Shown in pieces: positions 43,176 through 52,880 of a DNA stretch of 64,000 bases. Where the stretch lies: NCBI RefSeq assembly GCF_003234655.2, contig NZ_CP126271.1, forward strand, positions 1,984,001 to 2,048,000. Reading direction: 5' to 3'. Numbering within the stretch: the first letter of the stretch is position 1; the number at the start of each line of letters is the position of its first letter. The translations under genes were made by a program, and so were the position numbers. The notes under the pieces were generated by a model. That model saw only the letters and a program-made list of their open reading frames with translations. It ran no database searches and was not told the DNA's origin. The stretch comes from Curtobacterium sp. MCLR17_007. GTDB lineage: Bacteria; Actinomycetota; Actinomycetes; Actinomycetales; Microbacteriaceae.

Positions 43176-45845
43176 TCAGTGGGCCGCGGCCTCCCAGTTG
43201 GCGCCGAGGCCGACGGAGACGTCCAGCGGCACCGTGAGCTCCGCCGCGCCGCCCATGCGTGTCCGCAGGATCTCCTCGACACGGTCCTGCTCGCCGGGAG
43301 CCACCTCGAGGATGAGCTCGTCGTGCACCTGCAGCAGCAGCCGGGTGCCGAGGTCGCCCTCGCGCAGGTCGGCCGCGACGCCGAGCATCGCGATCTTCAT
43401 GATGTCGGCGGCCGACCCCTGGATCGGGGCGTTGAGCGCGGCACGCTCGGCGTTCTCACGCAGCACCCGGTTCGGGCTCTTGAGGTCGGGGAAGGGCCGT
43501 CGGCGACCGAAGATCGTCTCCGTGTAGCCGGCTTCGCGGGCCTCTTCGACCACGTTGCGGAGGTAGTCACGGACCGCGCCGAACCGGGCGAAGTACTCGG
43601 TCATCAGGGTGCGTGCCTCGGCCTGCTCGATGCGCAGCTGCTTCGAGAGCCCGAACGCGCTCAGCCCGTACGCCAGGCCGTAGGACATCGCCTTGACCTT
43701 CGTGCGCATCTCGGCGGAGACGTCGGCCGGCTCGACACCGAACACCCGAGCCCCGACGAAGCGGTGCAGGTCCTCGCCCTCGTTGAAGGCCTGGATGAGC
43801 CCGGGGTCGCCCGACAGGTGCGCCATGATGCGCATCTCGATCTGCGAGTAGTCCGCCGTCAGCAGCGTCGTGTACGGCTCGGCCACGGCGAACGCCGACC
43901 GGATGCGCCGACCGACGGCCGTCTTGACCGGGATGTTCTGCAGGTTCGGGTCGGTGGACGACACACGCCCGGTGCTGGTCCCGGTCTGCTCGTACCGCGT
44001 GTGGATGCGCCCGTCCACGACAGCGGCGTCGAGCGTGTCGACGATCTGGCGGAGCTTGGTGGCGTCGCGGTGCTGCAGCAGCAGCCCGAGGAACGGGTGG
44101 GGGTGCTGGTCCTGCAGGTCGGCGAGGCTGGCGGCGTCGGTCGAGAAGCCGGTCTTGGTCTTGCGGGTCTTCGGCATCGCGAGCTCGGTGAAGAGCACCT
44201 CTTGCAGCTGCTTCGGCGATCCGAGGTTGACCTCGTGACCGATCTCGGCGAAGGCCTGCTGGGCGAGCTCGGCGGCGCGCTCCCCCAGTTCCTTCGACAG
44301 CCCGGTGAGCACCGGACGGTCGATGCCGACGCCCGTGGTCTCCATCTGCGCCAGGACCGACACCAGGGGCAGTTCGATGTCGTCGAGGACCTGCAGCGAA
44401 CCGGAGTCGATGCGGGCACGCAGGGCCGTGGTGACCCGGAGGACGTACCAGGCGTGCACGCCCACGTTCACCGGCGCCGTCTCGGGGACGAGCTGGTTGG
44501 GGTCGGCCGTCGGCAGCTCTTCGCCGAGCTCCTGGTACACCAGGTCGGCGAGGGGCTGTCCCTGCTTGCCGGGGTTGGCGAGCCAGCCCATGATGCGGGC
44601 GTCCCCCGCGATGCCGTTGACGACGATGCCCGCGGTGCCCAGCGCCTTGACCGCGGCCTTGGCGTCGTGGAAGTGCTTCGGCGCGTCCGAGGCGAACCAC
44701 GCCGTCAGCTGCTCGTAGTCCTTCGCGCCGCTGCCGCCGGGGACGAGCACGGCGTCGTCGTGGGTGGCGATGCCGATCGCGCTGAGCCGGCCGTCGATGA
44801 CCTCGACGGCGACGCCGTAGCCGTTCTCGGCGCCGGACGCGCCCTTGCGCTCGAGCCAGTAGCCGAGCTCTTCGTCGATGAGCGTGCCGACGGGTGGCGG
44901 CGTGACGCCGGAGTCCTCGACGGTGCCCTCGACCGCGGTGTCAGCAGCGTCGCCACCCCCGACGACCTTGAACACCCGGTCGAGCAGCGTGCGGAACTGG
45001 AGCTTCGCGAACAGCTCGCGCACCGCCGTCTCGTCGACGGGACGGAGCGCCACGTCGCCGGGGCCGACGGGGAGCTCGACGTCGGTGACCAGGCGGTTCA
45101 GTCGGCGGTTGCGGATCGCCCGGTCCCGCTGCTCGCGCAGGTTGTTGCCGACGACGCCCTTGATGTCGTCGGCGTGCTCGAGCACCCCGTCGAGCGAGCC
45201 GTACTGCGTGACCCACTTGACGGCGGTCTTCTCACCCACCTTGTCGATGCCGACCAGGTTGTCGCTGGTCTCGCCGACGAGCGCGGCGATGTCCGGGTAC
45301 TGGTGCGGTTCGATGCCGTAGCGCTCGTATACCTTGTCGCGGTCGTAGCGCGTGAGCTCGGAGACGCCGCGGACCGACGGGTACAGCAGTGTGACGTCGT
45401 CGTTGACCAGCTGGATCGAGTCGCGGTCGCCGGACACGACGTAGACCTGGTAGCCCTGCGCCGCCCCCTGTGCGGACAGGGTCGCGAGGATGTCGTCGGC
45501 CTCGTAGTCCTCTTTCGTGACGGTCGTGATGCCCATCGCCTCGAGTGCCTGCTGCAGCAGCGGGATCTGGCCCTTGAACTCGGCCGGGGTCTCGGAGCGG
45601 GTGCCCTTGTACTCGGCGTACTCCCGCGTGCGGAACGAGAACCGGGAGATGTCGAACGCCACCGCCAGGTGGGTTGGCTTCTCGCGCTGCAGGAGCATGA
45701 GCAGCATCGAGATGAACCCGTGGATGGCGTTCGTGTGCTGTCCGTCGCGGTTGACGAAGCTGTCGACCGGCAGTGCGTAGAAGGCCCGGAAGGCGAGCGA
45801 ATGGCCGTCGATGACCATGAAGGTAGGCTTTGCGGAGTCCGACAC
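43176..45845 (-). CDS. polA: DNA polymerase I
   Basis: Repair and Okazaki-fragment polymerase, 889 aa. Residues 1-290 form the 5-prime nuclease domain (FMVIDGHSLAFRAFYALP, YEADDILATL, SGDRDSIQLV). The middle 3-prime exonuclease-like domain (about 310-490) lacks the acidic DxE-type catalytic motif, so proofreading is probably absent, as in many Gram-positive PolA proteins. The polymerase domain has motif A ADYSQIEMRIMAHLSGD, motif B around KAMSYGLAYGLSAFGLSKQL and motif C VHDELILE. GTG or ATG at 45845 gives the expected N-terminus. Confidence 0.96.
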   Translation of the reverse strand: MSDSAKPTFMVIDGHSLAFRAFYALPVDSFVNRDGQHTNAIHGFISMLLMLLQREKPTHLAVAFDISRFSFRTREYAEYKGTRSETPAEFKGQIPLLQQALEAMGITTVTKEDYEADDILATLSAQGAAQGYQVYVVSGDRDSIQLVNDDVTLLYPSVRGVSELTRYDRDKVYERYGIEPHQYPDIAALVGETSDNLVGIDKVGEKTAVKWVTQYGSLDGVLEHADDIKGVVGNNLREQRDRAIRNRRLNRLVTDVELPVGPGDVALRPVDETAVRELFAKLQFRTLLDRVFKVVGGGDAADTAVEGTVEDSGVTPPPVGTLIDEELGYWLERKGASGAENGYGVAVEVIDGRLSAIGIATHDDAVLVPGGSGAKDYEQLTAWFASDAPKHFHDAKAAVKALGTAGIVVNGIAGDARIMGWLANPGKQGQPLADLVYQELGEELPTADPNQLVPETAPVNVGVHAWYVLRVTTALRARIDSGSLQVLDDIELPLVSVLAQMETTGVGIDRPVLTGLSKELGERAAELAQQAFAEIGHEVNLGSPKQLQEVLFTELAMPKTRKTKTGFSTDAASLADLQDQHPHPFLGLLLQHRDATKLRQIVDTLDAAVVDGRIHTRYEQTGTSTGRVSSTDPNLQNIPVKTAVGRRIRSAFAVAEPYTTLLTADYSQIEMRIMAHLSGDPGLIQAFNEGEDLHRFVGARVFGVEPADVSAEMRTKVKAMSYGLAYGLSAFGLSKQLRIEQAEARTLMTEYFARFGAVRDYLRNVVEEAREAGYTETIFGRRRPFPDLKSPNRVLRENAERAALNAPIQGSAADIMKIAMLGVAADLREGDLGTRLLLQVHDELILEVAPGEQDRVEEILRTRMGGAAELTVPLDVSVGLGANWEAAAH

Positions 45846-45887
45846 CCGGACAGCCTACCGACGCCACCCGACACAGGAGCGCTGCGC

Positions 45888-46313
45888 GTGACCGACGAAG
45901 CGACCACCACCGGCCCCGTCGACGAACGGCTCGCCGACCGCGGCATGGGGGAGCTCGGCGAGAAGATGGGCATGGTCATCACGGAGCTCTCGGCGGAGCG
46001 CGCCGTCGGCTCCATCCCCGTCGAGGGCAACCGTCAGCCGGTGGGCCTGCTGCACGGCGGCGCCTACGTCGTGCTGGCCGAGAGCCTCGGGTCGATGGCG
46101 GCGAACGTGCACGCCGGACCCGGCCGCTACGCCGTCGGCATCGAGCTGAACGCGTCGCACTCCCGCAGCGCGACGAGCGGCACCGTCACCGGGGTCTGCA
46201 CCGCGATCCACCTCGGCGGCACGCTCACGACGCACGAGGTCGTGCTCACGGACGACCAGGGCCGGCGCTGCTCCACCGTCCGCATCACCAACATGATCCG
46301 CGAGCGGCGCTGA
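45888..46313 (+). CDS. Hotdog-fold thioesterase (PaaI/YbgC-like)
   Basis: A 141-aa acyl-CoA thioesterase-like protein. The hotdog helix carries LLHGGAYVVLAESLGS, with the HGG and acidic residue of the PaaI subgroup, followed by the VGIELNASHSRSA strand. GTG at 45888 is preceded by CAGGAG. It diverges from polA with a 42-bp gap. Substrate unknown; many relatives hydrolyse aryl- or hydroxybenzoyl-CoA esters. Confidence 0.86.
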   Translation: MTDEATTTGPVDERLADRGMGELGEKMGMVITELSAERAVGSIPVEGNRQPVGLLHGGAYVVLAESLGSMAANVHAGPGRYAVGIELNASHSRSATSGTVTGVCTAIHLGGTLTTHEVVLTDDQGRRCSTVRITNMIRERR

Positions 46314-46341
46314 GCCCTCGCCCGTCAGCAGGGAGTCCGCC

Positions 46342-46716
46342 GTGGACTGGAAGATCGAACTCGTCATGGTCCCCGTCAGCGACGTCGACCGGTCGCGCGA
46401 CTTCTACGAGCGCATCGGCTTCACGATCGACCACGACCAGCGGGTGTCCGACGAGGTCCGCTTCGTCCAGGCGACACCGCCGGGATCCGCCTGCTCCATC
46501 GCGTTCGGCCAGGGCATCATGTCGCCCGACGTCGTCCCCGGCTCGCTCAAGTCGATCCAGGTCGTCGTGCCCGACGCCGACCAGGCGCTGTCGGACCTGC
46601 GGTCGCTCGGGGTCGACGCCGTCGGGGTGGACGAGATGGCCTGGGGCCGCTTCGTCTTCTTCACCGACCCGGACGGCAACGCCTGGACCCTGCAGCAGGT
46701 CCCCGCGCGCAGCTGA
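46342..46716 (+). CDS. VOC (glyoxalase/bleomycin resistance) family protein
   Basis: A 124-aa protein of the vicinal oxygen chelate fold. Two beta-alpha-beta-beta-beta units are visible: MVPVSDVDRSRDFYERIGF at the start and IQVVVPDADQALSDLRSLGV then FFTDPDGNAWTLQQV in the second half. GTG start with CAGGGAG upstream. Without neighbours of known function its substrate cannot be named. It is 28 bp downstream of the thioesterase gene and may be co-transcribed. Confidence 0.85.
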   Translation: MDWKIELVMVPVSDVDRSRDFYERIGFTIDHDQRVSDEVRFVQATPPGSACSIAFGQGIMSPDVVPGSLKSIQVVVPDADQALSDLRSLGVDAVGVDEMAWGRFVFFTDPDGNAWTLQQVPARS

Positions 46717-46726
46717 GCCGGCGCGG

Positions 46727-47197
46727 TCAGTCCTCGGGCGGTCGCTGCAGCAGCAGTCGGGCGTCCCCGAAGCCGAGGCGCCGGTAGAGCCGCTCGCCGT
46801 CGACGCTCGAGTGCACCGACGTGCGCTCGGCGCCGAGCTCGTCCGCGACCGCCAGCAGCCGGTCGACCATGCGTCCGGCCACACCCGACCCACGCAGGTC
46901 GGGGTGGACGTAGACGGTCTGCAGCTCGGCCGCCACCCGTCCGCCCGGTCGGTGCGGCGCGGGCGGGCGCGGCGTCAGCGCCAGCCACGCCATCCCGAGC
47001 ACGATCCCGTCGCGCTCCGCGACGACGCACCGGTGTGTCTCCGGGTGGTGCAGCGCGAAGGCCGTCATCGCGTCGCGGTAGGCCTCGGGCGACTGGCCGG
47101 GCGTGCGCCCGTCCTCGTCGACGCTCCACCGCCAGCGCAGGTCGGCCACCGCGGGCATGTCGTCGGGACGGGAGGACCGGATCACCACGTCGTTCAC
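46727..47197 (-). CDS. GNAT family N-acetyltransferase
   Basis: A 156-aa acetyl-CoA-dependent acetyltransferase. The acetyl-CoA loop is VHPDLRGSGVAGRMVDRLL, and the C-terminal YRRLGFGDA strand-helix is typical. GTG at 47197 follows GAGGG at good distance; a reading 15 codons longer starts without a ribosome binding site. It is convergent with the VOC gene (10 bp). Confidence 0.87.
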   Translation of the reverse strand: MNDVVIRSSRPDDMPAVADLRWRWSVDEDGRTPGQSPEAYRDAMTAFALHHPETHRCVVAERDGIVLGMAWLALTPRPPAPHRPGGRVAAELQTVYVHPDLRGSGVAGRMVDRLLAVADELGAERTSVHSSVDGERLYRRLGFGDARLLLQRPPED

Positions 47198-47282
47198 GGA
47201 CCCACCCTCGCAGATGGTCGCCACACGCGTCGACGCCGCCACCCGGAGCAGGCGGCGGCGTCGACGTGGTGTCGGTGAGCGA

Positions 47283-47891
47283 CTACTTCTTGGCGCTGAG
47301 CTGCTCGATGATCGCCTTGGCGACGTCGTGCATGGTCAGACGGCGGTCCATGGAGGCCTTCTGGATCCAACGGAAGGCCTCGGGCTCGGTCAGGCCCATC
47401 TTCTCGTTGAGCAGGCCCTTGGCGCGGTCGACGAGCTTGCGGGTCTCGAAGCGCTCGACCAGGTCGGCGACCTCGGCTTCGAGGGTGATGATCTGCTGGT
47501 ACCGCGAGAGGGCGATCTCGATCGCGGGGAGCAGGTCGTTCGGGGTGAACGGCTTGACGACGTAGGCGAGGGCGCCGGCCTCGGTCGCACGCTCGACGAG
47601 TTCCTTCTGGCTGAACGCCGTCAGGAGGACGACCGGCGCGATGTGGTTCTTCGACAGCTTCTCGGCTGCGGAGATGCCGTCGAGCTGCGGCATCTTGACG
47701 TCCATGATGACGAGGTCGGGGCGCAGGTCGGTGGCGAGCTGCACGGCGGTCTCGCCGTCGCCCGCTTCGCCGACGACGTCGAACCCGTTGTCACGGAGGA
47801 TCTCGACGATGTCGAGACGGATGAGCGATTCGTCCTCGGCGACGACGACGCGACGGGGTGCTGTTGCGGTTGTTGCTTCTGAGTCACTCAC
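47283..47891 (-). CDS. ANTAR-domain response regulator
   Basis: A 202-aa two-component regulator: an N-terminal receiver domain (VVVAEDESLIRLDIVEIL, phospho-acceptor Asp in LVIMDVKMPQLDG, then LLTAFSQKELV and the Lys in AYVVKPF) and a C-terminal ANTAR RNA-binding domain (KLVDRAKGLLNEKMGLTEPEAFRWIQ). ANTAR proteins bind paired hairpins in nascent RNA to stop termination. The same arrangement is highly conserved in actinobacteria near polA. GTG at 47891 may be on a leaderless transcript: a -10-like TAGGCT (47904-47899, minus strand) ends only eight bases before it. Confidence 0.92.
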   Translation of the reverse strand: MSDSEATTATAPRRVVVAEDESLIRLDIVEILRDNGFDVVGEAGDGETAVQLATDLRPDLVIMDVKMPQLDGISAAEKLSKNHIAPVVLLTAFSQKELVERATEAGALAYVVKPFTPNDLLPAIEIALSRYQQIITLEAEVADLVERFETRKLVDRAKGLLNEKMGLTEPEAFRWIQKASMDRRLTMHDVAKAIIEQLSAKK

Positions 47892-47958
47892 GCCGGAGAG
47901 CCTACTAGACCCGCGGAGTCCTGCCCGCAGCCATGGACCGATCAGTGAACATCCGGAC

Positions 47959-47978
47959 CCTGGTCCGAGTGGCGGGAC
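47959..47978. repeat. Partial duplicate of the tRNA-Leu 3-prime end
   Basis: CCTGGTCCGAGTGGCGGGAC matches 47999-48018 (3-prime end of the tRNA-Leu gene including its CCA) with one mismatch, in the same orientation and 40 bp away. It may be a remnant of integration at the tRNA or a decayed tandem tRNA copy. Confidence 0.6.
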
Positions 47979-48003
47979 CCGGGGACCGGAACTGCGGACC
48001 TGG

Positions 48004-48085
48004 TACGAGTGGCGGGACTTGAACCCGCACGCCGTGAGGCAGAGCATTTTGAGTGCCCCGTGTCTGCCGATTCCACCACACTCGC
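48004..48085 (-). tRNA. tRNA-Leu, anticodon CAA
   Basis: On the minus strand the acceptor arms are GCGAGTG and CACTCGT plus discriminator A. The anticodon stem GGGCA/TGCTC encloses loop CTCAAAA, giving anticodon CAA for leucine UUG codons. A long variable arm (class II, as expected for Leu) precedes the T arm GCGGGTTCAAGTCCCGC. The CCA end is encoded (48003-48001). Confidence 0.95.
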
Positions 48086-48098
48086 GAGGACGCCGATG

Positions 48099-49322
48099 CT
48101 ACCAGGCCGAGCCGGGCCTCCAGGTCGGTCGTGCCGCCGCCCGGGCACCGTCGAGCGCCTCGACCGCGGCCACCAGGCCGGCCCGACGCGGGGACCGCGG
48201 CGGCAGCACGCCGAGCAGCGCGCGGAGCACCCGCGCGTCCTCGGCGCCGTCGGGCGTCCCTGCCCAGGCGAGCAGCGCGGCGGCGGACCCGTCGGACACC
48301 ACCGCCTCGCGGAACCGGCTCCGGACCAGGTCACGGAGCGCGTCCACGCCCGGCGCGTCCGATGCGGGCAGGACGGGTCCGGGGTACCGGCTGACGGCCT
48401 GGAGGCGCGCCCCGCGGTCGAGCGCGGCGAGCACGCCGTCGACGTCGGTGCGCACACCGCCCACCCGGTACGGGCGTGAGGCCAGCGTCACGCGGGGGGC
48501 GCTCGCCGCGAGCACCCGACGCAGGCGCACGACCTCGGCGCGGACGGTGACGGTGGCGCCGGGGTCCCCGTACACGGCTTCGGCCAGGTCGGCAGCGGGC
48601 AGCCCCCCGGGTGCGGTCGCCAGGACGGCGAGGATCTCCGAGTGCCGGGCGGACAGCGCGACCGCGCGGCCGTCGACCCGCAGCACGGCTGTGTCGGCCC
48701 CGAGCAGGACGAGTTCGGCGTCCTCGGGCGCCGTCGTCCGGCCCCGGTCCGGCCGCCGGAGGGTCGCCAGCGCGAGTTCTGCCTCGGCGGCCGCGACCGT
48801 CGCGGCGAGGAGCGGGAGCGTGTGCCGTTCGACGGCACGGTCGTCACCGGTGACGTCGACCACGCCGATCGGTCGGCCGTCGGTGTCGTGCACGGGGACC
48901 GCGCTGCACGAGAACGGCTTGACGGCGGTGGCGTAGTGCTCCTCGCTGCGGATCTGCACCGGCCGGTCCAGTCGGAGCGCGGTGCCGGGGGCGCTGGTCC
49001 CGACGTGCTCCTCGGCCCAGTCCGCCCCGGCGACGAACCCCATGTCCTCGGCGGCGCGGCGGGCGTGCCGGGCACCGTCGACGAACACGAGCCGACCGGC
49101 CGCGTCCCCGACCGCGACGATGCACCCGGCGGCCCGGGAGTCGTCGAGGAGCAGCCGTCGGACGATGGGCAGGAGCGTGGCGAGCGGGCCGCTCCGTCGA
49201 GCGGCGTCGAGCTCGTCGGCGCCGAGGGTGACCTCTGGCGTGCTGTCCGGATCGACCGACGCCGACCGTCGCCACGACGCAGCGACGAGGGGGCGGACGG
49301 ACCCGGGACGGGGAGCGCGCAT
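48099..49322 (-). CDS. GAF-domain transcriptional regulator of the aldehyde dehydrogenase locus
   Basis: A 407-aa putative regulator. The N-terminal half (about residues 10-190) resembles the sensor part of acetoin-type activators: LVAASWRRS, a GAF domain with AEEHVGTSAPGTAL, and CSAVPVHDTDGRPIGVVDVTG. No sigma-54 ATPase domain follows. The C-terminal half instead has a winged-helix-like segment (ALSARHSEILAVLATAPGG then AEVVRLRRVLA). It sits 56 bp downstream of the DUF779 gene and, by analogy with similar actinobacterial loci, likely controls the aldehyde dehydrogenase operon. Confidence 0.78.
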   Translation of the reverse strand: MRAPRPGSVRPLVAASWRRSASVDPDSTPEVTLGADELDAARRSGPLATLLPIVRRLLLDDSRAAGCIVAVGDAAGRLVFVDGARHARRAAEDMGFVAGADWAEEHVGTSAPGTALRLDRPVQIRSEEHYATAVKPFSCSAVPVHDTDGRPIGVVDVTGDDRAVERHTLPLLAATVAAAEAELALATLRRPDRGRTTAPEDAELVLLGADTAVLRVDGRAVALSARHSEILAVLATAPGGLPAADLAEAVYGDPGATVTVRAEVVRLRRVLAASAPRVTLASRPYRVGGVRTDVDGVLAALDRGARLQAVSRYPGPVLPASDAPGVDALRDLVRSRFREAVVSDGSAAALLAWAGTPDGAEDARVLRALLGVLPPRSPRRAGLVAAVEALDGARAAARPTWRPGSAW

Positions 49323-49378
49323 GCGTCCTCCGTCCGACCGGGTCCGCCCGTCGCGTCCTCGCGGCAGGTGCGGTCAGC

Positions 49379-49779
49379 CTACGTCCGCGCGCTCGACGGG
49401 ACCAGGCCCAGGTCCTCCAGTTCGGTGTCGGTGAGCATGCGGGACCGGGTGAGGAACCGCTTGCCCTCGGGGACCTCGACCGAGAACCCGCCGCCGCGAC
49501 CGTCGACGACGTCGATCGTCAGGTGCGTGTACTTCCAGTACTCGTACTGGGACCGGGACATGTAGACCTCGACGGGGTCGATGCCGTCGACGTCGAGCGC
49601 CCCCAGCAGCACGTCACCGGACCCGGTGCGGAACATCCCGACCGGGTAGCACATCGGGCTCGACCCGTCGCAGCAGCCGCCGGACTGGTGGAACATGAGC
49701 GGGCCGTGCCGGGCGGTGAGGGAGCGCAGGAGCTCCCCCGCCGCCGGCGTCACCGCGACACGTGCGGTGGGGTGCGGCA

Positions 49780-49780
<1 letters not shown>
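49379..49780 (-). CDS. DUF779 family protein
   Basis: A 133-aa protein of the DUF779 family, typically encoded with alcohol- or aldehyde-oxidising dehydrogenases. The core is LMFHQSGGCCDGSSPMCYPV with three conserved cysteines, followed by VYMSRSQYEYWKYTHLTIDVV. The ATG at 49780 overlaps the aldehyde dehydrogenase stop by 3 bp (ATGA-type arrangement), so it is co-translated. Its biochemical function is not known. Confidence 0.9.
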
Positions 49781-51321
<1,541 letters not shown>

Positions 51322-51436
51322 GGTGGTGCCCTCTCGACGACGGTGTCGGTGGAGCGCGCGGTCCGTGCGCTCGGGAGCGACGCTACGAGCCGCGAGGTTG
51401 CATCCGGTTGCGAGTCCGGACGGTAGGGTCCATGCC

Positions 51437-52516
51437 ATGGGGACGGAACACCCGCTGGTGGACGGGACCGGCGACGGGTACGTGGTGAGCGAGACCGTGC
51501 TGCCGGTCGTGGCACTGACGCCGATGCGCGCCGACCTGTTCCTGCGGGCCGCGGCCGACGGCCGCCGGGTCGTCGTCCTGACCCCGGACGCCGCACGGCT
51601 CACGGAGTCCTTCCGCCAGGTGCTCGACGGCGCCGACGGACGCTGGGTCGTCCGCGCCGAGGACGGTGCGCTCCGCGACGGCATGACCGGGACCGCACTC
51701 ACCCGGGTGGCCGACGCGTTCCGGACCCCCGGCAGCGGTGACGCGGTCGACCCCCGCCACCTCGCGGTCCCCGTGCCCGACCAGGTGCAGTTCGTCGTCT
51801 CCGCGTCCATCCGGCACCGCGCCGATGCCGGCATCCGACTCGGCCGGGCGTGGGAGACGTTCGCGGCACTCGGGCCGGGCTCGACCCCGGTCGGGTGGGG
51901 CACCCACGAACCCGTCGAGGACGCCTGGGACAAGGACACGCTGACCGCCGCAGCCCGCGCCCGCATGCCGCACGACGCCCGCTTCTCGGTCATCGGGTCC
52001 CCCGACGCGCCGCTCGCCGGCTCGGTCACGGCGCGCCGCACCGACAAGGGCGTCGAGGAGGTCGTGACCGGCCTGGTCGGCGTCGGCGCGCCCGGCACCC
52101 CCGGCGTCCGACGCGCACACGACGCGGCCACCGTGCTGCTCGCCGACCTGTGCCGGACCGCGCTGCCGCTCGTCGCGATGGTCTTCGCCCGCGTCGGCTC
52201 GGCGGACCTGACGGTGCGCCCGGTGCTCGAACAGGACCCGGAGCCGGTCGCGATGCTGCTCGGGGCCCCCGCGGTGCAGGGCCTCGGGCTCGACGTCGAC
52301 GAGATGCGGGAGCGCTTCGGCGCCGAACGCGTCGGCCGTCCGCGCGTGCCGTCGCTGGTGCTGCGGTTCCGCGACGGCCCCTCGCGTCCGGACGCCACCG
52401 GCTGGGAACGCCTGCGCCCCGTGGTCGACCACCTCGGCCGTGACGCCGTCGAGCGGCTCACCGGACGCGACCTCGGCGCAGACCGTCACTCGGAGGAGCA
52501 CCCGCATGCCCCGTGA
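51437..52516 (+). CDS. DUF6177-like protein, first gene of a type VII-associated operon
   Basis: A 359-aa protein without membrane segments, rich in Ala, Arg and Asp. I recognise it only tentatively as a DUF6177-type protein, a family seen beside ESX-like loci of Microbacteriaceae. Distinct stretches are [35 protein letters not shown] and [11 protein letters not shown]. The ATG at 51437 follows GTAGGG; it diverges from the aldehyde dehydrogenase gene by 115 bp. Its end overlaps the next gene by 11 bp. Function unknown. Confidence 0.65.
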   Translation: MGTEHPLVDGTGDGYVVSETVLPVVALTPMRADLFLRAAADGRRVVVLTPDAARLTESFRQVLDGADGRWVVRAEDGALRDGMTGTALTRVADAFRTPGSGDAVDPRHLAVPVPDQVQFVVSASIRHRADAGIRLGRAWETFAALGPGSTPVGWGTHEPVEDAWDKDTLTAAARARMPHDARFSVIGSPDAPLAGSVTARRTDKGVEEVVTGLVGVGAPGTPGVRRAHDAATVLLADLCRTALPLVAMVFARVGSADLTVRPVLEQDPEPVAMLLGAPAVQGLGLDVDEMRERFGAERVGRPRVPSLVLRFRDGPSRPDATGWERLRPVVDHLGRDAVERLTGRDLGADRHSEEHPHAP

Positions 52517-52880
52517 GCTCACCGTCCTCGGGCCGGTCCTGGTCGGTGACGCCGAGTTCCGACCCGCCGCTGCCGTGGTCGACCCCGGACTCGGCATGCG
52601 CCTGGTCCGCGAGGGTCTGGTCGCCCGGTTCATCGACGGTGACGGTCGGCTCATCGCCACCGTGCAGCACCCGCGCCGGGTCCGTTCGACGTCGGAGATC
52701 CGTCGACTGCTGCCGGACGTGTCGACGCTGCCGCCCGAGGCGGACGGTGGCGGGTGGTGGTGGACGGACGTGTTCGTCCCGCTCGACGACGAGACCGAGC
52801 CGATCGGCAGCGCGCTGGCGACGGCGATCGCGGAGCGGGCGCACGGCGTGCTGTCCGCCCAGGACACGAGGCGACGATGA
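52506..52880 (+). CDS. Hypothetical protein of the type VII-associated operon
   Basis: A 124-aa product, unrecognised. It contains VVDPGLGMRLVREGLVARFI, a WWWTDVFVPL aromatic patch and a helical end. The ATG at 52506 lies inside the previous gene (11-bp overlap) with GGAGG about ten bases before it, and its stop overlaps the AAA gene start (ATGA). Tight packing between the two supports it as a real component of the same operon. Confidence 0.7.
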   Translation: MPRELTVLGPVLVGDAEFRPAAAVVDPGLGMRLVREGLVARFIDGDGRLIATVQHPRRVRSTSEIRRLLPDVSTLPPEADGGGWWWTDVFVPLDDETEPIGSALATAIAERAHGVLSAQDTRRR

